A stretch of 6,799 nt of DNA, taken from JBGTKH01 sp041744735. Lineage in GTDB: Bacteria; Planctomycetota; Planctomycetia; Pirellulales; Pirellulaceae. Each line of letters opens with the position of its first letter. Position 1 is the stretch's first letter. The translations under genes were made by a program, and so were the position numbers. Location: NCBI GenBank assembly GCA_041744735.1, contig JBGTKH010000502.1:1-6799 (forward strand), in the 5' to 3' direction. Shown here piece after piece: positions 1 through 5,399 of the stretch. The notes beneath the pieces are model-generated. The model was not told the DNA's origin. It did no database searches and saw only the letters and a list, made by a program, of their open reading frames with translations.

Positions 1-126
1 CCCCTCCGGCCCGTCAAACAGAATTCGCATCTCCACGGCGAAAACCAGCACGTTCAAGAAGATCAGCACCACGGGAACGAGCGGAAATATCCGTCGTTCG
101 ATGTTGTCACCAATGGGCAAAAACAT
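1..126 (-). CDS. N-terminal fragment of a membrane protein, probably rhomboid-family intramembrane serine protease
   Basis: This is an open frame read leftwards from an ATG at 126-124 and cut by the window edge after 42 codons. The translation opens with MFLPIGDN, then an arginine pair (R11-R12), then a hydrophobic stretch from about residue 14 to 31 that looks like a first transmembrane helix. Rhomboid proteases of planctomycetes and related bacteria often begin this way: M-F/I-P-I/L-G-D, a few polar residues, then a helix containing an N-V-L-V-F pattern, which is seen here at residues 25-29. The catalytic Ser and His would lie in later helices outside the window, so activity cannot be judged. 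No strong ribosome binding site precedes the ATG. Another small membrane protein with a similar N-terminus cannot be excluded. Confidence 0.6.
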   Translation of the reverse strand, partial: MFLPIGDNIERRIFPLVPVVLIFLNVLVFAVEMRILFDGPEG

Positions 127-358
127 CGCTTAAACTCGCTAGGTAGACTTTGGCTGTCCTTTCGTTACGTCCTAATCCTTTATACCTCTATACTTCACAA
201 ATGGGAGCGATGCACATTAGTTCGCCAGGCTGTTGCCGTGGTCGAGCAGCCAACTTGGACCGAATCGCTGCCGGCTGCGCCGATTGCACCGCGGGTAGTC
301 GAAACAAACTTCCAACAACACTCGATGACGTGTTCCCACCAGTCGCATTGGTCCGGCA
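127..358. other. Intergenic stretch without a supported gene
   Basis: I see no convincing gene here. Short frames exist on both strands, but none has a recognisable protein pattern or ribosome binding site. The right part may hold decayed sequence from the end of the neighbouring toxin gene. No hairpin followed by a T-run was seen that could serve as a terminator for the leftward toxin-antitoxin remnant. Confidence 0.4.
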
Positions 359-556
359 CTACGAGAGCCGCGCGCGCGTCCAGGACCGCTGATATCCGTA
401 CGCGCTCTCGTGAATGCCGCCGTAAAATTTGAGCGAATCGATATCGGCGATGATGCAATCACGAAAATACTCGCCCAGGCCCACCGCTTGTTTTTCGTAG
501 AACCAGTAGCCTTCGCGAATATCGATCTCTGCGTCGCTGGAGATCTTAACGTTCAT
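359..556 (-). pseudogene. Truncated RelE/ParE-family toxin remnant
   Basis: The 65-residue frame matches the first half of small RelE/ParE-type toxins. It starts with a beta strand (MNVKIS), continues with a helix containing the W-F-Y-E pattern (residues 18-21) and the G-L-G-x-Y-F pattern (26-31), then a second helix ending in S-L-K-F-Y-G-G-I-H-E and Y-G-Y-Q-R (53-57). Family members then have two or three further strands containing a pattern like R-F-P-F-A-I-Y-Y, and end near 95-100 residues. Here the similarity stops after R57 and a stop follows eight codons later. None of the three downstream frames contains the missing strands. One frame, just after the break, reads V-L-D-A-R, which resembles the V-L-D-C-R pattern of the family's last strand; an internal deletion of roughly 25-30 codons would explain this, but that is inference. 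The start codon overlaps the antitoxin stop as ATGA. Without its C-terminal strands the toxin is probably inactive. Confidence 0.7.
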
Positions 557-770
557 CGTCCGAGCTCTTGCAGTCGTTTCTTGGCATCACTCCAGTTAGA
601 CACGCTCGCCTCACCCGACTCGAGCCGTCGCGTGCGATCCGCAGAACTTTTTCGTGCCACTCGGGCGAGGAGACGTCAACAGGCCGGTTGCACAAACTGT
701 CCCAGATAGCCTCCATCGTTGCGATTTTCTCAGGCACAGACATCTGATCCAATGGAAGTTCAATTGACAT
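553..770 (-). pseudogene. Frameshifted antitoxin of the addiction-module (Unstab_antitox-like) family
   Basis: From the ATG at 770-768, residues 1-43 follow the small 'addiction module protein' antitoxin pattern: MSIELPL, then E-K-I-A-T-M-E-A-I-W-D-S-L, then S-P-E-W-H-E-K-V-L. After L43 the frame becomes unlike the family. If the two bases at 641-640 are read as an incomplete codon, the next frame continues with D-R-T-R-R-L-E-S-G-E-A, then N-W-S-D-A-K-K-R-L and Q-E-L-G-R and a TGA at 555-553. That is exactly the expected C-terminus. One base is therefore missing relative to the functional gene, which would encode about 72 residues. The restored stop overlaps the toxin ATG as ATGA, typical of translational coupling. 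Read without correction, the frame gives 74 residues with an abnormal end. A sequencing error could produce the same picture, but the neighbouring toxin is damaged too, which favours true decay. Confidence 0.8.
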
Positions 771-787
771 GTGGCAACGCAGTTGGC

Positions 788-816
788 AGGTTACGTTCCG
801 ACCCCTCGAATGTCAA
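788..816 (-). promoter_or_regulatory. Candidate sigma70-type promoter of the toxin-antitoxin remnant
   Basis: On the minus strand a perfect TTGACA (816-811) is followed by a 17-base spacer and TAACCT (793-788). The latter keeps the most important first, second and sixth positions of the -10 consensus. Transcription would start near 781, about ten bases before the antitoxin ATG at 770. A direct repeat of TGGCA (771-775 and 784-788, plus strand) lies at the -10/start region and could be an operator half-site pair, but this is weak. Planctomycete promoters are poorly defined, so the assignment rests on the consensus match alone. Confidence 0.4.
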
Positions 817-1004
817 GCTGCGAAAGACCGCAAACACAGGCGACTAAGGCGGAAACAAACACGGCGAACTCTTACAAAGTAAGCCAGAAAAAACCTGCCG
901 TAGTGATTGATCAAACCGGCGGCAGTTGTTACGCTTAAGAGACTTTCCTACCACCCGATTCCCACCTTTGCCATCTAACCTTCGAGCGTGCCGCTGGGCG
1001 GCAT
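817..1004. other. Divergent intergenic region upstream of the large cytochrome gene
   Basis: This region separates the leftward toxin-antitoxin remnant from the rightward large gene and has no coding frame I trust. It is more A-rich than its surroundings around 841-890. A weak promoter-like pair for the rightward gene, TTGATC (907-912) and TACGCT (931-936) with an 18-base spacer, lies about 80 bases before the start codon. The -35-like element sits in an 8-base palindrome, TTGATCAA (907-914). I would not call it a promoter without transcript data. Confidence 0.25.
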
Positions 1005-1332
1005 GGAGTTGTCATGCTTCGGAATCTCACCTGCGCCGCAGTGTTTGCCGTTTGGTCGCTGATTTCGGCTCACTCGGTTGCGTCGGCCGGAGACAGCCAA
1101 CCCACGCCCGAGCAACTGCGGTACTTTGAGGAAAAAGTGCGGCCGCTGCTGGTGGAGAACTGCTTCAAGTGCCACGGGGCGGAGAAGCAGAAGGGGAACC
1201 TGCGGCTCGATTCGCCGGCCACGATTTTGGCGGGCGGCGATTCGGGGGCGGCAATTGTGCCGGGCAAGCCGGACGAGAGTCTGCTCGTCGAGGCGATCAA
1301 TTATGAATCGTTCGAGATGCCGCCCAGCGGCA
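989..1332. repeat. 16-base perfect inverted repeat spanning the gene start
   Basis: TGCCGCTGGGCGGCAT at 989-1004 is the exact reverse complement of the bases at 1317-1332. The left arm ends immediately before the ribosome binding site of the large gene. The right arm encodes M-P-P-S-G, residues 102-106 of that gene, which is the conserved second signature of the cytochrome domain. The arms are 312 bases apart. In the mRNA they could pair next to the start region. Alternatively, the left arm may be a relic of an inverted partial copy of a similar gene, since its complement would also read M-P-P-S-G. Confidence 0.5.
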
Positions 1333-4307
1333 AGCTGAACGATGACGCGATCGCGGTGCTCACCAACTGGATCAAGATGGGCGCCCCGTGGCCTGCGGGC
1401 GATCCGCCGATTACCGTAGCTGCGTCGAAGGTCCGCACGATCACGGACGAGGATCGCAAGTGGTGGGCTTATCAACCACTGCGGGATGTCGCCGTGCCGC
1501 ACGTTGACGACGACGCGGCGTGCCGCAATGAGATCGATCGTTTCATTGTGGCTCGGCTGCAACAACAGAAACTATCGCCCGCGCCGCAGGCCGACCGGCT
1601 GACGCTGATTCGCCGCGCGTATTTCGATTTGATCGGTCTGCCACCGACGCCCGAAGAGATCGACGCGTTTCTGGCTGACCCGTCGCCCGATGCCTATGAC
1701 CACTTGATCGACCGGCTGCTGGACGATCCTCGTTACGGCGAGCGTTGGGCGCGGCATTGGCTCGACCTGGTCCGCTATGCCGAATCGGACGGTTTCAAAC
1801 AGGACGCTTTCCGGCCTAATGCCTGGCGTTATCGCGATTACGTTGTCCGCTCTCTAAACGACGATAAGCCGTACGACCAGTTTGTGATGGAGCAGTTGGC
1901 TGGCGATGAGATCGCTCCGCACGACCCCGATGCACTCGCCGCGACAGGTTACTTGCGGCATTGGATATACGAATACAACCAACGCGACGTGCGCACCCAG
2001 TGGAGCAACATCCTGAACGACGTGACCGATGTGACGGCCGACGTGTTTCTGGGCATGGGCATGGGCTGTGCCCGCTGCCACGATCACAAATTCGATCCGA
2101 TCTTGCAGCGTGATTATTTCCGATTGCAGGCGTTCTTCACGCCGCTGCGGCCGCGCGACGATCTGCCGACCGGCACAGCGGAAGAATTGGCCGACTACCA
2201 ACGAAAGCTGGCCGAGTGGGAAGCGAAGACCGCCGATATCCGCCGACAAATCGACGAGATTGAACGGCCCGTCTATCAACAGGCCGCCAACCCGGCGATC
2301 AACAAGTTCCCGCCCGACATCCGGCCGATGTTGCGCAAGGCCGCCAGCGATCGATTGCCATTTGAACAGCAGATTGCCGAGCTGGCCTTCCGCCAGGTGC
2401 AGGAAGAATATGACAAGCTGAACATCGCCGGCAAACTGAAGGGCGAGGAGAAAGAGCAGTGGTCGTCGCTGACCGCTCAGTTGGTCGAGTACGAAACGCA
2501 GAAGCCCAAGCCGTTGCTGACCGCGTATTGTGTGACCGACATCGGCCCGGTCGCTCCGCCGACCATGATCCCCGGCGACCGCAAGCAGGAGCCCATCGAT
2601 CCGGGCTTCCCGACGGTGCTCGACCCCAGCACCGCGGCAATCGAGTCGCTGCCGGAGGCACCGAATTCCACGGGCCGCCGCACCGCGCTGGCTCGCTGGA
2701 TCGCCCGCCCCGACAATCCGGTCTCCACGCGCGTGATCGTCAATCGCATCTGGCAATATCATTTCGGCCGCGGGCTGGTCGCCACCGCCAGCGACTTCGG
2801 CCACTTGGGCGAACCGCCCACTCATCCCGAATTGCTCGATTGGCTCACGCGCCAGTTCATCGACAGCGGTTGGAGCATGAAAAAAATGCACCGGCTGATG
2901 ATGACCTCCGCCACATATCAACAAGCCAGTCTTCTGCCACATGCCGCAAGCTCCAAGCTCCTAGCCATCGACCCCGAAAACCGCCTGCTCTGGCGCATGA
3001 ACGTCCATCGTCTGGACGCCGAGCAAATCCGCGACGCCGTCTTGGTTGTTACCGGCGAACTGAATCCAGTCGCGGGCGGACCGAGTGTCGATGCCGGCCA
3101 GCCGCGCCGCACGATCTACACGAAGGTTGTCCGCAACGACCGCGATCCGCTGCTGGACGTGTTTGACGCGCCAGATGGATTCTCCAGCATCTCGCAGCGC
3201 AACGTGACCACGACCCCAACGCAGTCCTTGTTCATGATCAACGGCTCATGGTCCTTGCAACGAGCCAAAGCACTGGCCGGCCGTTTGCAGAAGGAGAAGC
3301 TCGACAGCGTCCAACTCGTTATCCGCGCGTATCGTTTAGCATACGGCCGCGAACCGACGCCGTCGCAACTGGCCGCAGCTTTATCATTCTTGAATGAGCA
3401 GTCGCAGCCCGCCACGCCGCCGGGCGACGACTTGGCCGGCCGTTTCGTTGAACCGTCCTTGCTCGTCGCTAAAGAACGCACGGGCGAGGTCGGCGATAAC
3501 GGCGGCGCGGGTGGCCCCGTCACCTCGCCGTCAATCGACGCCGCAGGCCGCGCGGCGTTAATTCAGCCCAACGGATCAAATGGCCCGCTGACTGTGCCTG
3601 ACAACGCTTCATTGCCTGCGGGCGATTTTACAATCGAGGCCTGTTTCGTGCTCCGCTCGCTGTACCCCGACGCCACCGTGCGGACGATCGTATCGCAATG
3701 GGACAGCGACAACAATCATCCCGGCTGGGCATTGGGCGTGACCAGCGAGAAATCGGCGCACAAGCCACGCAACCTGATCCTGCAACTGGTCGGCGACCCG
3801 GCAATGGGCGGCGCGGGCTACGAAGTCATCGCGTCAAACCTGCGCCCCGAATTGAACAAGCCGTACTACGCGGCCGTGAGCGTGAAAATCGCCGACACGG
3901 GCGAAAGCGGCGTGACGTTTTACTTGAAGGATCTCTCTACGCCCGCCGCTCCGCTGCAAACCGCCAACGTCGTTCACAAAGTGACCGGTCAATTCCGCAG
4001 CACCAACGCCCTAACCATCGGCGGCCGCGACAGCAGCCCCCGCCACATCTGGGACGGCCTGCTCGACGACGTGCGACTATCCACCGCCGCATTGGCTCGC
4101 GATGAACTGCTGATTCACAACGCGAACATCACGGACAAGGTCGTAGGCTTCTGGCGATTTAATGAGCCGCCCGAATTCGACAAGGATGCATCCGCAAAAG
4201 GTAACGACATAAAACCAACCACGCAGACGACAAACACAGACGCTACGGCACTCGTTGATTTTTGCCACGTGTTATTGAACTCGAATGAATTCCTCTACGT
4301 TGACTAA
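1014..4307 (+). CDS. Secreted PSCyt1-DUF1549-DUF1553 protein with nested LamG-like domain
   Basis: A 1097-residue protein of the large planctomycete cytochrome family. Residues 1-25 form a Sec-type signal peptide ending in V-A-S-A. The PSCyt1 haem domain covers about 35-125, with C50-F-K-C53-H54 for covalent haem attachment and M102-P-P, whose Met is a plausible second haem ligand. DUF1549 follows (about 170-380): its end carries a second CxxCH, C352-A-R-C355-H356, in the family context C-H-D-H-K-F-D-P. A charged, probably coiled-coil linker covers about 385-490. DUF1553 begins near 554 and runs through I-V-N-R-I-W, H-P-E-L-L-D-W and R-L-D-A-E-Q-I-R-D-A. It is interrupted at about 830-1060 by a LamG/concanavalin-like domain (D-G-L-L-D-D-V-R-L at 1014-1022) and resumes with the terminal L-L-N-S-N-E-F-L-Y-V-D. 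The start is supported by GGAG at 1005-1008, five bases before the ATG. Family members are exported and usually paired with DUF1501 proteins; their substrate is unknown, and the LamG domain suggests carbohydrate binding. No damage is seen. Confidence 0.95.
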   Translation: MLRNLTCAAVFAVWSLISAHSVASAGDSQPTPEQLRYFEEKVRPLLVENCFKCHGAEKQKGNLRLDSPATILAGGDSGAAIVPGKPDESLLVEAINYESFEMPPSGKLNDDAIAVLTNWIKMGAPWPAGDPPITVAASKVRTITDEDRKWWAYQPLRDVAVPHVDDDAACRNEIDRFIVARLQQQKLSPAPQADRLTLIRRAYFDLIGLPPTPEEIDAFLADPSPDAYDHLIDRLLDDPRYGERWARHWLDLVRYAESDGFKQDAFRPNAWRYRDYVVRSLNDDKPYDQFVMEQLAGDEIAPHDPDALAATGYLRHWIYEYNQRDVRTQWSNILNDVTDVTADVFLGMGMGCARCHDHKFDPILQRDYFRLQAFFTPLRPRDDLPTGTAEELADYQRKLAEWEAKTADIRRQIDEIERPVYQQAANPAINKFPPDIRPMLRKAASDRLPFEQQIAELAFRQVQEEYDKLNIAGKLKGEEKEQWSSLTAQLVEYETQKPKPLLTAYCVTDIGPVAPPTMIPGDRKQEPIDPGFPTVLDPSTAAIESLPEAPNSTGRRTALARWIARPDNPVSTRVIVNRIWQYHFGRGLVATASDFGHLGEPPTHPELLDWLTRQFIDSGWSMKKMHRLMMTSATYQQASLLPHAASSKLLAIDPENRLLWRMNVHRLDAEQIRDAVLVVTGELNPVAGGPSVDAGQPRRTIYTKVVRNDRDPLLDVFDAPDGFSSISQRNVTTTPTQSLFMINGSWSLQRAKALAGRLQKEKLDSVQLVIRAYRLAYGREPTPSQLAAALSFLNEQSQPATPPGDDLAGRFVEPSLLVAKERTGEVGDNGGAGGPVTSPSIDAAGRAALIQPNGSNGPLTVPDNASLPAGDFTIEACFVLRSLYPDATVRTIVSQWDSDNNHPGWALGVTSEKSAHKPRNLILQLVGDPAMGGAGYEVIASNLRPELNKPYYAAVSVKIADTGESGVTFYLKDLSTPAAPLQTANVVHKVTGQFRSTNALTIGGRDSSPRHIWDGLLDDVRLSTAALARDELLIHNANITDKVVGFWRFNEPPEFDKDASAKGNDIKPTTQTTNTDATALVDFCHVLLNSNEFLYVD

Positions 4308-4356
4308 TGCCGGTGCGCGATCAGTTGGCGGGTCAGATGTATGACACGGCTGCCAG

Positions 4357-4563
4357 ATGAAGCCATTGTCGTCCGCGGCGGCCAAAACTTACCGGAGATT
4401 GGGAGTAACAACTGTCGGTGAAGTGCGATTGGCTGGTGGCGACGTAGTTTCGTCCCCCACCCGCACCAATCCTTTGCACTGTACGCTCGGTGGCATAACG
4501 CCGGATCAAGCAAGTCAATTGTTTCGGCCGACGGTCGCCAATCCGCACAAACAACACGCCTAG
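4357..4563 (+). CDS. Possible small hypothetical protein (68 residues)
   Basis: An open frame of 68 codons lies between the large cytochrome gene and the 103-residue protein. I do not recognise it. The first half is basic and low in distinctive features. The second half, from about residue 38, looks more protein-like: N-P-L-H-C-T-L-G-G-I-T-P-D-Q-A-S-Q-L-F, then N-P-H-K near the end. There is no signal peptide or membrane segment and no clear ribosome binding site before the ATG. The TAG stop overlaps the ribosome binding site of the next gene, a spacing that would suit co-transcription. It could equally be the remaining end of a longer gene broken upstream, because the same frame is closed by a stop at 4342-4344. 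Confidence 0.35.
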   Translation: MKPLSSAAAKTYRRLGVTTVGEVRLAGGDVVSSPTRTNPLHCTLGGITPDQASQLFRPTVANPHKQHA

Positions 4564-4567
4564 GTGA
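4562..4567 (+). promoter_or_regulatory. Ribosome binding site that fixes the start of the 103-residue protein
   Basis: AGGTGA matches the anti-Shine-Dalgarno complement in six positions and lies five bases before the ATG at 4573. A GTG at 4564 lies inside this motif and is therefore not the likely start. The motif also overlaps the TAG stop of the upstream 68-residue frame. Confidence 0.65.
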
Positions 4568-4572
4568 CAGAC

Positions 4573-4884
4573 ATGAATGGCGCACGAGTCTACGCAGACT
4601 TCCAAAATCTGGATGACCACAATCGATTGAAGCTGACCTGTACCGGCACGCGCGAGGACCTTGTTCGTCACGGAATAAAGCTCAGCGAAGGCACGGTACT
4701 CTCGCTGTATTCCGACGACGCTGACGACCAAGGGAGGCCGGACGAGTTGCACGTCGAGGGCGTGGTGGAATACAACGACGACGAACAGTGCTGGGTGGCA
4801 TCGATCGATTGGAATTCGATTCGACACGCCTCCGAGGAGCAGGACGTGGCCACGGAAAGTGGAGACAAGCAACGAGCGCACTAA
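4573..4884 (+). CDS. Acidic conserved-looking hypothetical protein (103 residues)
   Basis: From ATG 4573 the frame encodes 103 residues and ends at TAA 4882-4884. I cannot assign a named family. It opens with M-N-G-A-R-V-Y-A-D-F, followed by R-L-K-L-T-C, a G-T-x-x-D-L-x-R-x-G segment, then L-S-L-Y-S-D-D-A-D-D and D-E-L-H-V-E-G-V-V-E-Y, and finally C-W-V-A-S-I-D-W with I-R-H-A-S. About 23 acidic and 10 basic residues make it strongly acidic. The alternating pattern suggests a small, mostly beta-strand soluble domain, with a disordered polar tail after residue 88. It has no signal peptide, membrane helix or metal motif, and only two cysteines (C23, C73). The start is supported by AGGTGA at 4562-4567. 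It lies 48 bases upstream of hicB on the same strand. Its function is unknown, and a link to the toxin-antitoxin pair is only positional. Confidence 0.8.
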   Translation: MNGARVYADFQNLDDHNRLKLTCTGTREDLVRHGIKLSEGTVLSLYSDDADDQGRPDELHVEGVVEYNDDEQCWVASIDWNSIRHASEEQDVATESGDKQRAH

Positions 4885-4897
4885 GGCGACTGTGCGG

Positions 4898-4911
4898 GAA
4901 GTATATTCTTC
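4898..4911 (+). promoter_or_regulatory. Imperfect palindrome with -10-like core upstream of hicB
   Basis: GAAGTATATTCTTC is a 14-base dyad with 12 matching positions, centred about 28 bases before the hicB ATG. Its core, TATATT (4902-4907), matches the -10 consensus in five of six positions, but no good -35 element is present at the usual distance. It may be a promoter core covered by an operator. The binding protein, if any, is unknown, because the HicB encoded here shows no DNA-binding domain. Confidence 0.3.
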
Positions 4912-4932
4912 GAGACGAGGCGGCCCAGAGCG

Positions 4933-5154
4933 ATGAGTAGACGATTAACAGCAATTATCCAGCGTGAAGGGAATGGCTACGTGGCCCTTTGCCCCGAGTT
5001 GGATGTCGCCAGCCAGGGCGACACGATCGAAGAGGCGCGAGACAATCTGCATGAGGCGCTGGAGTCGTTCTTCGAATGTGCGTCACCGGTCGAAGTACAG
5101 CAGCGTTTGGCGGGCGAAGTGTTTGTCACGCAGGTTGAGGTGGCTGGTGGGTAA
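4933..5154 (+). CDS. hicB: HicB-family antitoxin
   Basis: A 73-residue protein with the full HicB N-terminal fold: a first strand L-T-A-I-I-Q, then G-Y-V-A-L-C-P-E-L-D (residues 15-24), V-A-S-Q-G-D-T-I-E-E-A-R-D-N-L and H-E-A-L-E-S-F-F-E (40-48). This domain binds and neutralises the HicA toxin. The protein ends soon after, with no ribbon-helix-helix or helix-turn-helix extension, so it belongs to the short form of the family and may not regulate its own promoter alone. The ribosome binding site is weak (GAGG at 4917-4920, twelve bases from the ATG). The antitoxin gene precedes the toxin gene, and the two overlap by eight bases. Confidence 0.93.
   Translation: MSRRLTAIIQREGNGYVALCPELDVASQGDTIEEARDNLHEALESFFECASPVEVQQRLAGEVFVTQVEVAGG
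5137..5142 (+). promoter_or_regulatory. Ribosome binding site inside hicB that sets the hicA GTG start
   Basis: GAGGTG matches the anti-Shine-Dalgarno complement in six positions and lies four bases before the GTG at 5147. It sits within the last codons of hicB, so toxin translation probably depends on ribosomes finishing the antitoxin. Confidence 0.6.
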
Positions 5155-5368
5155 GCTTCGAGTCCTGTCGGGCCAAGAGGCATGCGAGATTTTGGAACGT
5201 CATGGATTTGTACGAGTTCGCCAGCGCGGAAGCCATATTGTTATGCAGCGAGTAACGCCAGACGGCACAACGACCGTTCCCGTGCCAGATCACCGCGAAT
5301 TGCGGATGGGAACATTACGTTCGATCATCAGACAATCTGGCGTCCCACGTGACCAGTTTGAAAACTGA
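5147..5368 (+). CDS. hicA: HicA-family mRNA interferase toxin
   Basis: Read from a GTG start at 5147, the frame encodes 73 residues beginning M-G-K-L-R-V-L-S-G. HicA toxins have a small double-stranded-RNA-binding-like fold and cleave mRNA. Here the helix with A-C-E-I-L-E-R-H-G-F (12-21) is followed by R-Q-R-G-S-H-I-V-M-Q, with H30 as the expected catalytic histidine, then T-V-P-V-P-D-H-R-E-L (43-52) and the closing helix G-T-L-R-S-I-I-R-Q-S-G (55-65). All family landmarks are present, so the toxin appears intact. The only in-frame ATG upstream lies at 4964, deep inside hicB, and would add an unrelated N-terminus. The good ribosome binding site at 5137-5142 supports the GTG. The pair is self-sufficient and needs no other gene in the window. 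Confidence 0.92.
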   Translation: MGKLRVLSGQEACEILERHGFVRVRQRGSHIVMQRVTPDGTTTVPVPDHRELRMGTLRSIIRQSGVPRDQFEN

Positions 5369-5394
5369 TCTCGCGGTAGAGGTTTTTCCCTTGT

Positions 5395-5399
5395 GAGGT
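5395..5399 (+). promoter_or_regulatory. Ribosome binding site of the DUF1501 gene
   Basis: GAGGT lies eight bases before the ATG at 5408 and supports that start. No promoter-like pair was seen in the 39 bases between the hicA stop and this ATG, so the gene may be read from an upstream promoter. Confidence 0.5.

Noticed and set aside
150..392. 80-codon plus-strand frame left of the toxin remnant
   Set aside because: No protein pattern and no ribosome binding site, and it overlaps the antisense of the toxin gene.
895..925. CTGCCG and CGGCAG inverted pair as an operator or terminator
   Set aside because: Only six pairs with a 19-base loop and no T-run, which is common by chance in GC-rich sequence.
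975..1565. 196-codon minus-strand frame covering the start of the large gene
   Set aside because: Arginine-rich shadow of the real plus-strand gene, with no family pattern. Only its end, the M-P-P-S-G echo from the inverted repeat, is of interest and is reported separately.
1854..2942. 362-codon open frame on the minus strand
   Set aside because: It lies entirely opposite the DUF1549-DUF1553 coding region, has no recognisable domain, and is expected from high-GC third positions in the true gene.
4564..4572. GTG start for the 103-residue protein, adding three residues
   Set aside because: The GTG is part of the AGGTGA ribosome binding site that serves the ATG at 4573, and it directly abuts the previous stop codon.
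4333..4881. 182-codon minus-strand frame opposite the 68- and 103-residue frames
   Set aside because: Low-complexity valine-rich shadow without motifs. The plus-strand 103-residue frame has a strong ribosome binding site and a better protein pattern.
5354..5367. Short hairpin CAGTT-TGAA-AACTG at the hicA stop as a terminator
   Set aside because: The stem is only five AT-rich pairs and no T-run follows directly; the T5 at 5383-5387 is too far away.
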